Assembly: GCA_003537755.1 (NCBI GenBank)
Contig: DPQS01000015.1
Span: 1 to 11,806 of the forward strand
Source: Clostridiales bacterium
GTDB taxonomy: Bacteria; Bacillota; Clostridia; Christensenellales; CAG-314
DNA length: 11,806 bases
Direction of reading: 5' to 3'
Every line of letters starts with the position of its first letter. Within the stretch, counting starts at the first letter, position 1. Under the pieces are notes generated by a model. It was given only the letters and a program-made list of their open reading frames with translations. It had not been told where the DNA came from and made no database searches. Positions 1 to 6,136 of the stretch are shown one piece after another. Made by a program: the position numbers and the translations under genes.

Positions 1-50
1 TCGAAACATCTCTGCGGAAGCACCCTTATAAAGCCTTTTATTTCACTACG

Positions 51-148
51 TCATTGCGAGGCACCGATTATGGGACAGGTACAGACTGTAGTAAAAGTTC
101 TCTAATCGTGCACGCTCGGGTGCCGTGGCAATCCCCCGAAAGGGTTCC
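51..148 (-). repeat. Degenerate dispersed inverted-repeat element, copy 1
   Basis: Outer arms pair imperfectly: ATTGC (53-57) with GCAAT (128-132), and GGCAC (60-64) with GTGCC (120-124), giving a hairpin-forming element of about 90 bp with a 55-nt interior. Read on the minus strand it shares ordered blocks with 5832-5910: CCCTTTC followed by a G run, the identical decamer GAGCGTGCAC followed by nATTA, and AATCGG-CC near the far end. The ATTGCGAGG / GGCAAT terminal style resembles small non-coding REP or MITE-like repeats seen in many bacteria, but no named family is claimed. No coding capacity was found. Confidence 0.6.
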
Positions 149-329
149 GCGCGGCTGAAATTACATACATACATTAGGTGACATCGTCCGCTTTTATTTT
201 GTGTTGCCTGAACGTTTTACGGCAAAAACACAAAACAATATTTTCTAAAAACATTCTTTTTGCACACAAAAAGTCGATACGTATGCAAGATTTCATTACA
301 TTTGCCTGATTGAGGCGCGGAGAAAAAAC
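149..329. other. Gene-free leader upstream of the DUF2974 gene
   Basis: This AT-rich stretch holds no credible gene. It contains an interrupted hairpin: TTTTGTG (197-203) pairs with CACAAAA (229-235) and TTGCC (204-208) with GGCAA (221-225), with a 3-nt bulge and a 12-nt loop. A weak promoter-like pair overlaps its right arm: TTTACG (216-221), 17-nt spacer, TATTTT (239-244), each 4 of 6 matches to the sigma-A consensus. The ribosome binding site GGAG at 319-322 serves the next gene. Confidence 0.3.
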
Positions 330-1454
330 ATGAGAAACATGGTAGATTACGTCGAACAGATGCTGTTGCCCGTCGAGGAGCAACCGTTCAACGCAGTGGA
401 CAGTCTGGTGCTGTCGCAGTTTTGCCAGATATGGCTCAACGAAGCCACACCCGACGTATGCACCGACGACGGGGTGAAAATGACCGACCTTTTCCGCGCA
501 GAAGGCTTCGGTAAGATGTTTTTCGACATGTGGGATCCCCAAGCAAGCAAACGTATGCTTACGGCAATGGTAGCCAGTCCGCGCTTCCGCAACACCACCG
601 TCAAACGCTTTGTAAGGCAACGCGACACCGTAGCGGAAAAGCAATTCGGCGCGGTGTGCGTACAGTTTTCACCCGACCTTTGCTACGTGGCATTCCGCGG
701 TACCGACTCGTCCGTCGTCGGTTGGAAAGAGGACTTCAACATGGCGTTTCAGTCACCCATTCCGTCGCAGACAGAAGCCGTTGCCTACCTCAGATCCGTC
801 GCCGAAAACACCGACGGTAATCTTATCCTCGGCGGTCACTCCAAGGGAGGCAACCTTGCCGTGTACGCCGCCGCCTACGCCGACGAACAGACCAAGCAGC
901 GCATACAACGCGTCTATTCCCACGACGGACCGGGATTTTTGCCGCAGGTGCTTGCAAGCGACGAATTCAAATCAATCAGCGACAAAATAGACAAAACCGT
1001 GCCGCAATCTTCCTTTGTCGGAATGCTGTTGGAAGCGCAGGAAAGTTTCCGCGTGATAAAAAGCAACCGTTCCAACATCATGCAGCACGACCCGTTTTCA
1101 TGGGAAACAGACGGTTGCGAATTTGTGCCTGTCGCTTCGCTTACCGCAACGGCAGGATACCTTGACAAAACGCTTAACGGCTGGATAAACGGACTGTCCG
1201 AGAGCGAACGCAAACGGCTTGTGGACTTGCTGTTTGCCTACGTCGATTCGCAAAACGTGGCAAACATCGACGAACTGCTGAAATACGGCAAAAAGAACAT
1301 AATCCGCGCTCTTCGCGCCGTATCCAGGGAAACCGCAGAAACGCAGAAATTCGTCAAACAAGCCATCCGTTCGCTGCTTTCGCTAAGCGTCAAAAACTTC
1401 CCCGAACTGCTGAAAGACAACGGCAAATCCAAGACTTCAAACAAAGACAACTGA
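330..1454 (+). CDS. DUF2974 (Mbeg1-like) alpha/beta-hydrolase family protein
   Basis: A 374-residue protein of the lipase-like alpha/beta-hydrolase family DUF2974, common in Firmicutes. Visible marks are the nucleophile elbow GGHSKGG (168-174, Ser171), the upstream YVAFRGTD block (119-126) resembling the oxyanion-hole region of class 3 lipases, HDGPGF (198-203), and a likely catalytic His253 in QHDPFSW. There is no signal peptide or membrane segment, so it is probably cytoplasmic. The last ~25 residues are Lys/Ser/Asn-rich. The start at 330 is preferred because GGAG lies 7 nt upstream; an internal Met at 339 is possible but worse spaced. It stands alone, separated from metG by a candidate terminator and a strong promoter. 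Substrate and role are unknown; the fold assignment is secure, the enzymatic activity inferred. Confidence 0.85.
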   Translation: MRNMVDYVEQMLLPVEEQPFNAVDSLVLSQFCQIWLNEATPDVCTDDGVKMTDLFRAEGFGKMFFDMWDPQASKRMLTAMVASPRFRNTTVKRFVRQRDTVAEKQFGAVCVQFSPDLCYVAFRGTDSSVVGWKEDFNMAFQSPIPSQTEAVAYLRSVAENTDGNLILGGHSKGGNLAVYAAAYADEQTKQRIQRVYSHDGPGFLPQVLASDEFKSISDKIDKTVPQSSFVGMLLEAQESFRVIKSNRSNIMQHDPFSWETDGCEFVPVASLTATAGYLDKTLNGWINGLSESERKRLVDLLFAYVDSQNVANIDELLKYGKKNIIRALRAVSRETAETQKFVKQAIRSLLSLSVKNFPELLKDNGKSKTSNKDN

Positions 1455-1513
1455 CAATCTTACTTACCCAACCACTGTACAACAACTTTTATGCCGTCAA
1501 GCCGATCAGGGCT

Positions 1514-1548
1514 GCGTTAAACGACTTCCGGGTGCGTTTAGTGTTTTT
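1514..1548 (+). terminator. Candidate weak intrinsic terminator after the DUF2974 gene
   Basis: TAAACG (1518-1523) pairs perfectly with CGTTTA (1535-1540). The stem extends outward by four more pairs, three of them G-U, and is followed by five T (1544-1548). The position, 60 nt past the stop and before the metG promoter, fits a terminator. Stem stability is modest. Confidence 0.4.
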
Positions 1549-1604
1549 GCAGACCAAAAAAACAGCCCATGTCGCAATTATGTGCAACACCGACGGCGGT
1601 TTGG

Positions 1605-1633
1605 TTTACAAATACAAACGGCTTTGATATAAT
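1605..1633 (+). promoter_or_regulatory. Sigma-A promoter of the metG operon (extended -10)
   Basis: TTTACA (1605-1610, 5 of 6 matches) is followed by a 17-nt spacer and a perfect TATAAT (1628-1633). TG at 1625-1626 gives an extended -10 (TGnTATAAT). The predicted transcript start is near 1639-1640, leaving a leader of about 94 nt before metG. Confidence 0.8.
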
Positions 1634-1644
1634 TAGTTATTCAT

Positions 1645-1722
1645 GCGTGCTTTTTTTGCGACAAAGCACACGCCAAACAGTCAAAATACGCTTCGGTTTC
1701 ATTAGCCGACAGCGAAAAACCG
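1645..1722 (+). promoter_or_regulatory. Structured metG leader: two hairpins, no T-box signature
   Basis: The first hairpin pairs GTGCTTT (1647-1653) with AAAGCAC (1663-1669), or alternatively GCGTG (1645-1649) with CACGC (1669-1673). The second pairs CGGTTT (1694-1699) with AAACCG (1717-1722) and overlaps the start of the purine-rich ribosome binding site (1722-1728), so it could limit ribosome access. The conserved T-box antiterminator motif expected of many aminoacyl-tRNA synthetase leaders is not seen, and neither hairpin is a typical terminator. Regulation through this leader is an inference. Confidence 0.35.
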
Positions 1723-1732
1723 AGAGGTCAAT

Positions 1733-3706
1733 ATGCAAGACAAAAAAACTTACTACATCACCACCCCTATCTATTACAGCAGTGGCAACTTCCACATCGG
1801 ACACTGCTACACCACCGTCAGTTGCGACGCAATCGCACGTTTCAAGCGCATGGACGGCTACGACGTGTTTTACCTGACGGGCACAGACGAGCACGGACAA
1901 AAGGTGCAACAGCGCGCACAAGCCGCAGGCGTAACGCCGCAGGAATTTGTTGACAAACTGTACCACCAAATTGTCGATTTGTGGAAAATCCTGGACATTT
2001 CCTACGACAAATTTATCCGCACTACCGACGATTACCACGAAAAAGTCGTGCAAAAAATTTATCAGAAGTTGCTTGACAGCGGCGACATCTACAAAAGCAG
2101 TTACGAAGGTTGGTACTGCACTCCCTGCGAAAGTTTCTGGACGGAGAGCCAACTTGTGGACGGCAAATGTCCCGACTGCGGTCGCGAAGTAAAACTGGAA
2201 CACGAGGAAAGTTACTTCTTCCGTCTGTCCAAGTACCAGGACAAACTCATCGAGTTTTACGAACAACACCCCGACTTCATCAGCCCGAAGTCCCGCATGA
2301 ACGAAATGATAAACAACTTTATCAAACCGGGACTTAAGGACCTGTGCGTGTCGCGCACGACCTTCGACTGGGGCGTAAAACTGCCCTTTGACCCCAAGCA
2401 CGTGGCATACGTGTGGATTGATGCACTCAGCAACTACATCACCGCACTCGGCTACTTGCAGGAGAACCACGCCAACTTTGACAAATTCTGGCCGGCAGAC
2501 CTGCACATGGTAGGCAAGGAAATCGTGCGTTTCCACACCATTATCTGGCCCGCACTGCTTATGGCGTTGGGACTTCCTCTTCCCAAGAAAGTGTACGGTC
2601 ACGGCTGGCTTCTTATGGGTGAGGCTAAAATGGGCAAATCGCTCGGCAACGGCGTGGACCCGTTCTTCCTGGTAAACCGCTACGGCGTAGACCCCGTGCG
2701 CTACTTCCTGCTGCGTGAAATTCCCTTCGGAAGCGACGGCAACTACTCGACGGAAGCGTTGCTTACGCGTACCAACAGCGACCTTGTAAACGACCTTGGC
2801 AACCTTGTGTCGCGCACAACGGCAATGGTTACGCAGTACTTCGGCGGCGAAATACCCGCGCCGAACGCTTACACCGAACTTGACAACGAACTTGTTTCCC
2901 TGTGCGAAGAAACACTTGCAAAGGTGCGTGCCGACATGGACAATTTGTCCGCGCCCGACGCGCTTGCAGACATCTTCCGCATCATTCAACGCGCAAACAA
3001 GTACATCGACGAAACAATGCCGTGGGCGCTTAACAAAAACGGTGACAAAGACCGCCTTGCAACGGTAATGTATGTGCTGTGCGAATGTATCCGCTTTGCC
3101 GCAACGCTGCTGAAACCCTTTATTCCGCAAACGTCAGACCGCATTTTTGAGAAACTGGGTATCGCTTCGCCTGACAACTTCGACGGCGTTGTGAAGTTTG
3201 GCGGAATTGCGCCCGGCACAAAGGTGAACAAGGGTGAAAACCTGTTCAACCGCATTGACGTAGCCAAGGAACTGGCAGAAATCAAACGCCTGTCCGACGA
3301 ACAAGCGGCGGCAGAAGCGAAAAAGGAAGTCGGCAACAACGCCAAAACAGCCGCTGCCGACGACAAACAAAGCGGCGACGACGACCTTATCACAATAGAC
3401 GACTTTGCCAAGGTCAAACTTCGCACGGCAAAGGTGCTTAGCTGCGAAAAGGTTGCAAAAAGCGACAAACTGCTTGTGTTCAAACTGCAGGTAGGCGACG
3501 AAGTGCGGCAGGTCGTTTCGGGCATTGCGCAACACTACTCGCCCGAGTATCTCATCGGAAAAACCGTGGTGCTTGTAGCCAACCTTAAGCCTGCAAAAAT
3601 CAGAGGTGTGGAAAGCAACGGCATGATTTTGTGCGCGGCGGACGGGAGCGACGTAATTTTTGTAACCCCCGAAAAAGAAATTGCCAGCGGCACGGAAGTG
3701 AGATAA
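1733..3706 (+). CDS. metG: Methionine-tRNA ligase with C-terminal tRNA-binding domain
   Basis: Cytosolic class I synthetase that charges tRNA-Met using ATP; 657 residues, normal for the Bacillus-type enzyme. The Rossmann catalytic domain carries the HIGH motif (21-24) and the second signature as KMGKS (299-303), not KMSKS. The zinc knuckle in the connective insertion is complete: Cys129, Cys132, Cys146, Cys149. An anticodon-binding helical domain follows (about 370-510), then a low-complexity Ala/Lys/Asp linker (about 525-550), and a Trbp111-type OB-fold domain (about 553-657) that binds tRNA and dimerises in relatives. The start is supported by GAGAGGT (1722-1728) close upstream. It is the first gene of the operon; its stop shares one base with the tatD start, so translation is probably coupled. 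Confidence 0.97.
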   Translation: MQDKKTYYITTPIYYSSGNFHIGHCYTTVSCDAIARFKRMDGYDVFYLTGTDEHGQKVQQRAQAAGVTPQEFVDKLYHQIVDLWKILDISYDKFIRTTDDYHEKVVQKIYQKLLDSGDIYKSSYEGWYCTPCESFWTESQLVDGKCPDCGREVKLEHEESYFFRLSKYQDKLIEFYEQHPDFISPKSRMNEMINNFIKPGLKDLCVSRTTFDWGVKLPFDPKHVAYVWIDALSNYITALGYLQENHANFDKFWPADLHMVGKEIVRFHTIIWPALLMALGLPLPKKVYGHGWLLMGEAKMGKSLGNGVDPFFLVNRYGVDPVRYFLLREIPFGSDGNYSTEALLTRTNSDLVNDLGNLVSRTTAMVTQYFGGEIPAPNAYTELDNELVSLCEETLAKVRADMDNLSAPDALADIFRIIQRANKYIDETMPWALNKNGDKDRLATVMYVLCECIRFAATLLKPFIPQTSDRIFEKLGIASPDNFDGVVKFGGIAPGTKVNKGENLFNRIDVAKELAEIKRLSDEQAAAEAKKEVGNNAKTAAADDKQSGDDDLITIDDFAKVKLRTAKVLSCEKVAKSDKLLVFKLQVGDEVRQVVSGIAQHYSPEYLIGKTVVLVANLKPAKIRGVESNGMILCAADGSDVIFVTPEKEIASGTEVR

Positions 3707-4500
3707 TGATCGACACTCACCTGCACCTAGACGACCCTGCTTTCAGCGGCAAGGTGGACGAAATAATTGCGCAAATGACCCTTTGCGGCGTGGAACTTGC
3801 CATAAACAACAGTTGCGACTTCGCGACCATGCACAGCGGAGTTGCACTTGCCGACAAATACGAACAGATTTTTGCCACCGTCGGAATGCACCCGCACGAC
3901 AGCAAAAGTTTCGACGACGCGTTTGAACGCGACATGCGCGCGCTTGCCGCAAACCCGAAGGTTGTTGCCGTAGGCGAAATCGGGCTGGACTACCACTACG
4001 ACCTTAGCGACCGCGACGTACAACGTGACGTGTTTGCGCGGCAAATCGAGATTGCCGACGAATTGAAACTGCCGCTGACGTTGCACATACGCGAAGCATA
4101 CGGCGACGCACTGGACATACTGCGCGCGCAAAAAAAGCACTTGAGTAGCGGCGTACTGTGGCACTGCTACAGCGGCAGCGCGGAACTTGCGCGACAACTT
4201 GTGCGCGAAGGACACTACTTCGCCTTCGGAGGCGCGATTACCTTCAAAAACGCGAAAAAAGAGGATGTAATTACCGCTGTGCCGATTGACAGGGTAATGA
4301 CGGAAACGGACAGTCCGTACATGACGCCGGTACCACTCAGGGGCACGATAAACACGCCGTGCAACATTCCGCTTGTGCTTGCCGGGCTTGCCGAAGTGTA
4401 CGGCACGGACAAGCAAACGCTTGACAGGCAGATACGCGCAAACGTAATGAGATATTTTCCGAAACTTGCGGCATACACAATGGCACACGAACAAAAGTGA
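3706..4500 (+). CDS. tatD: TatD family metal-dependent deoxyribonuclease
   Basis: A 264-residue TIM-barrel metallohydrolase of the TatD family (YabD-like in Bacillus), whose characterised members are Mg-dependent DNases linked to DNA repair and quality control. All metal-site landmarks are visible: THLH at the N-terminus (His5, His7), GEIGLDY (Glu91), LHIREA (His127), WHCYSG (His153) and ETDSPY (Asp202) followed by the usual TP-PLRG block. The start at 3706 is chosen because family members begin MIDTHLHL; an in-frame upstream start at 3631 would only add residues read from the end of metG. The ATG overlaps the metG stop (TAATG). The metG-tatD order is also found in Bacillus, where rnmV and ksgA follow; here a radical SAM gene and queH follow instead. 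Confidence 0.95.
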   Translation: MIDTHLHLDDPAFSGKVDEIIAQMTLCGVELAINNSCDFATMHSGVALADKYEQIFATVGMHPHDSKSFDDAFERDMRALAANPKVVAVGEIGLDYHYDLSDRDVQRDVFARQIEIADELKLPLTLHIREAYGDALDILRAQKKHLSSGVLWHCYSGSAELARQLVREGHYFAFGGAITFKNAKKEDVITAVPIDRVMTETDSPYMTPVPLRGTINTPCNIPLVLAGLAEVYGTDKQTLDRQIRANVMRYFPKLAAYTMAHEQK

Positions 4501-4533
4501 CGCTTTGCGTCGTTAAACAACGTAAAGCGACAC
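4497..4533 (+). promoter_or_regulatory. Long intercistronic stem-loop between tatD and the radical SAM gene
   Basis: A near-perfect palindrome starts directly after the tatD stop. Arm 4501-4514 pairs with 4516-4529 in 13 of 14 positions (one of them G-U), and GTG/CAC (4497-4499/4531-4533) extends it across one mismatch. No T run follows, so it is not a classical terminator. It may protect the upstream mRNA, attenuate transcription, or present the SD-less start of the next gene. Confidence 0.6.
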
Positions 4534-4557
4534 ATTTAACGACACTTATTCAGCATT

Positions 4558-5151
4558 ATGAACAACTACGTTTACAACATCGGAAACAAACTTTACATCA
4601 ATCTTACCAATCGTTGCAGCAACAACTGCGACTTTTGCATACGTCACGACCACAACGGCATGAACAACATTCCGCTGTGGATTGACGAAGAACCCACGCC
4701 GGAGGACGTGATTTGCCAGCTGCCGGAAAACATGGACGAATACGACAAGGAAGTTGTCTTTTGCGGTTTCGGCGAGCCGACGTACAACCTGGAAACGCTG
4801 GACGAAGTGGCAAGTTTTTTGCACTGTCTGGACAAGACGACGCGCATAAACACCAACGGACAGGCAAACCTTATCCACGGCGAGGACGTAACCGACATTA
4901 TCGTGACCAGTTGCGACGTAATCAACGTGTCGCTCAACGAATGCACCGCGGCAAAGTATCAGAAGCATTGCCAAAGCATTTACGGCGAAAAGGCATACGA
5001 AGCGTTGCTTGATTTTGCAAAACTGTGCAAACAACGCGGCGGCAAAGTGATATTCAGCGTGGTGGACAGCATCGGTGAAGCCGACGTAAAGGCTTGTCAG
5101 GCACTTGCCGACAAACTGCACATCCCCTTGAGGGTGCGTGTAAAAGAATGA
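4558..5151 (+). CDS. TatD-linked small radical SAM protein
   Basis: A 197-residue radical SAM enzyme. The [4Fe-4S] cluster motif is CSNNCDFC (Cys20, Cys24, Cys27; CxxxCxxC), just after the strand KLYINLTNRC. GFGEPT corresponds to the GGE-type SAM-binding motif, and TNGQAN follows in the expected place. At under 200 residues it is a short, partial barrel with no SPASM or twitch domain. The motif layout and position next to tatD match the family described as radical SAM protein, TatD-associated; I know of no established reaction for it. No Shine-Dalgarno sequence precedes the ATG, only the stem-loop described above and an AT-rich spacer. Its stop overlaps the queH start by 4 nt (ATGA). A role linked to tRNA modification or nucleic-acid turnover is inferred from context only. 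Confidence 0.88.
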   Translation: MNNYVYNIGNKLYINLTNRCSNNCDFCIRHDHNGMNNIPLWIDEEPTPEDVICQLPENMDEYDKEVVFCGFGEPTYNLETLDEVASFLHCLDKTTRINTNGQANLIHGEDVTDIIVTSCDVINVSLNECTAAKYQKHCQSIYGEKAYEALLDFAKLCKQRGGKVIFSVVDSIGEADVKACQALADKLHIPLRVRVKE

Positions 5152-5816
5152 TTGCGCCCAACGTAAATTACGACATTTTGTTCGGCAAACTTGTTGCCGA
5201 AATTGAAAAATCGTCGCAAAAAAGTGAATACGTACACAAAAAACTGTTACTTCACGCCTGTTGTGCGCCGTGCAGCACTTACTGCCTTACACAGGTACTG
5301 CCCCACTTCGAGGTAACGCTGTACTACGCCAATGACAACATTACCGACCGCGACGAATGGCAGAAACGCCTTGACCAACTGGTCAAACTTGTCGGTATTG
5401 TAAACGAAGGCAAGTTTGACGTGCAGCCTGTTGCACCGCTCAGGCTTGTAGTGCGGGATTTTGCACCCGAGCGATTTTTCGCAACGGCAAAAGGCTTGGA
5501 ACAGGCACCCGAAGGCGGCGCACGTTGCGACAAATGTTTTCGTCTGCGCCTTGGCGACACTGCCGAATACGCCGAGCAACACGGCTTCGACTACTTCGGC
5601 ACTACCTTGACCGTTTCGCCATACAAAAACAGCAAATTACTTAACGCCGTCGGCGAAGAACTTGCCACGGGCAACGCGTTGTGGCTGCCTGCCGACTTCA
5701 AAAAGCGCGACGGCTACAACAAAAGCGTACAACTCAGCGAAAAGTACGGGCTTTACCGTCAGCACTACTGCGGCTGCGCCTTCAGCAAACAAAACATTCG
5801 ACTCGCACAAAATTAG
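5148..5816 (+). CDS. queH: Epoxyqueuosine reductase QueH (DUF208)
   Basis: The 222-residue QueH family catalyses the last step of queuosine synthesis, reducing epoxyqueuosine to queuosine in the wobble position of GUN-decoding tRNAs; it is a non-homologous replacement of the cobalamin enzyme QueG. The cysteine signatures of the family are present: HACCAPCS (Cys38, Cys39, Cys42), RCDKC (Cys127, Cys130) and YCGC (Cys208, Cys210), which hold Fe-S and metal centres in studied members. The start at 5148 is preferred over an in-frame upstream GTG/ATG-type start at 5094, because the latter lies wholly inside the radical SAM gene and adds non-conserved residues. The ATGA overlap and a distant GAGGGTG (5130-5136) suggest translational coupling. 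Other queuosine genes are not in the window. The stop codon lies inside the terminator hairpin. Confidence 0.93.
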   Translation: MIAPNVNYDILFGKLVAEIEKSSQKSEYVHKKLLLHACCAPCSTYCLTQVLPHFEVTLYYANDNITDRDEWQKRLDQLVKLVGIVNEGKFDVQPVAPLRLVVRDFAPERFFATAKGLEQAPEGGARCDKCFRLRLGDTAEYAEQHGFDYFGTTLTVSPYKNSKLLNAVGEELATGNALWLPADFKKRDGYNKSVQLSEKYGLYRQHYCGCAFSKQNIRLAQN

Positions 5817-5829
5817 TGCGAGTTTTTTT
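5801..5829 (+). terminator. Intrinsic terminator of the metG-queH operon, overlapping the queH stop
   Basis: ACTCGCAC (5801-5808), a 7-nt loop and GTGCGAGT (5816-5823) form a perfect 8-bp stem ending in a run of seven T (5823-5829). The queH stop codon TAG occupies 5814-5816, so the last codons of the gene encode the left arm and the loop. Confidence 0.9.
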
Positions 5830-5831
5830 GT

Positions 5832-5910
5832 CCCTTTCCGGGGTGAGGAGCACGGAGCGTGCACTATTAAAGGTACTCTCCTTTCCAACACTGTCTTTTC
5901 AATCGGCACC
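5832..5910 (+). repeat. Degenerate dispersed repeat element, copy 2
   Basis: Reads in the same order as the reverse complement of 51-148: CCCTTTCCGGGG (5832-5843 region), GAGCGTGCAC (5855-5864, identical 10 of 10) followed by TATTA, and AATCGGCACC (5901-5910) against AATCGGTGCC. The distance from the decamer to the last block is 56 against 58 nt, so the two copies agree along their length with small indels. A local GCACG-GAG-CGTGC hairpin sits at 5850-5862. It lies immediately behind the operon terminator and has no coding capacity. Confidence 0.5.
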
Positions 5911-5964
5911 TTCCCGTACTTGTCACCTTTTATATAATGGATAAACAGCATAAACTTCTCACTA

Positions 5965-5992
5965 TTGACAGTGCCGCCTGACATATTTCAAT
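5965..5992 (+). promoter_or_regulatory. Candidate sigma-A promoter for the S1C protease gene
   Basis: A perfect TTGACA (5965-5970), 16-nt spacer and TTCAAT (5987-5992, 4 of 6 matches). A better -10 word, TATAAT at 5933-5938, lacks a well-placed -35 and may be fortuitous. The palindrome at 6011-6030 would lie just inside the transcript. Confidence 0.35.
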
Positions 5993-6010
5993 AGCTACCT
6001 CATTTTCGCT

Positions 6011-6030
6011 GTGCAATTTCAAAATTGCAC
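6011..6030. promoter_or_regulatory. Perfect 9-bp dyad, possible operator
   Basis: GTGCAATTT (6011-6019) and AAATTGCAC (6022-6030) are exact inverted repeats around a 2-nt centre, in an AT-rich spacer about 107 nt before the protease start. There is no T run fit for termination on the plus strand. The shape fits a binding site for a dimeric regulator; CIRCE and other known operators do not match. Confidence 0.4.
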
Positions 6031-6136
6031 GCAAAAAATTTCGAAAAAAGTTCATTTTTCAATTTTATTTTAAGTTACGGGCGTTAAAATCAAGGTACAA
6101 AATGAATAGTTTCCCACTAAGGAGGCAACACTTACT

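Noticed and set aside
1640..1732. T-box or SAM riboswitch ahead of metG
   Set aside because: The leader is too short (about 94 nt) and the T-box consensus and a leader terminator are absent.
1637..3130. 497-residue open frame on the minus strand across metG
   Set aside because: Exact antisense of a certain metG. The product is low-complexity (Val/Phe/His/Cys-rich) with no motif; the open frame follows from the codon bias of metG.
3631..3705. Upstream extension of TatD
   Set aside because: Would add 25 basic residues from the end of metG before the conserved MIDTHLH start.
5094..5147. Upstream extension of QueH
   Set aside because: Lies inside the radical SAM gene, adds non-conserved residues, and the ATGA overlap at 5148 is a typical coupled start.
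5933..5938. TATAAT as the protease -10
   Set aside because: No -35-like hexamer at 16-18 nt and no TG extension; the TTGACA at 5965 gives a more plausible promoter.
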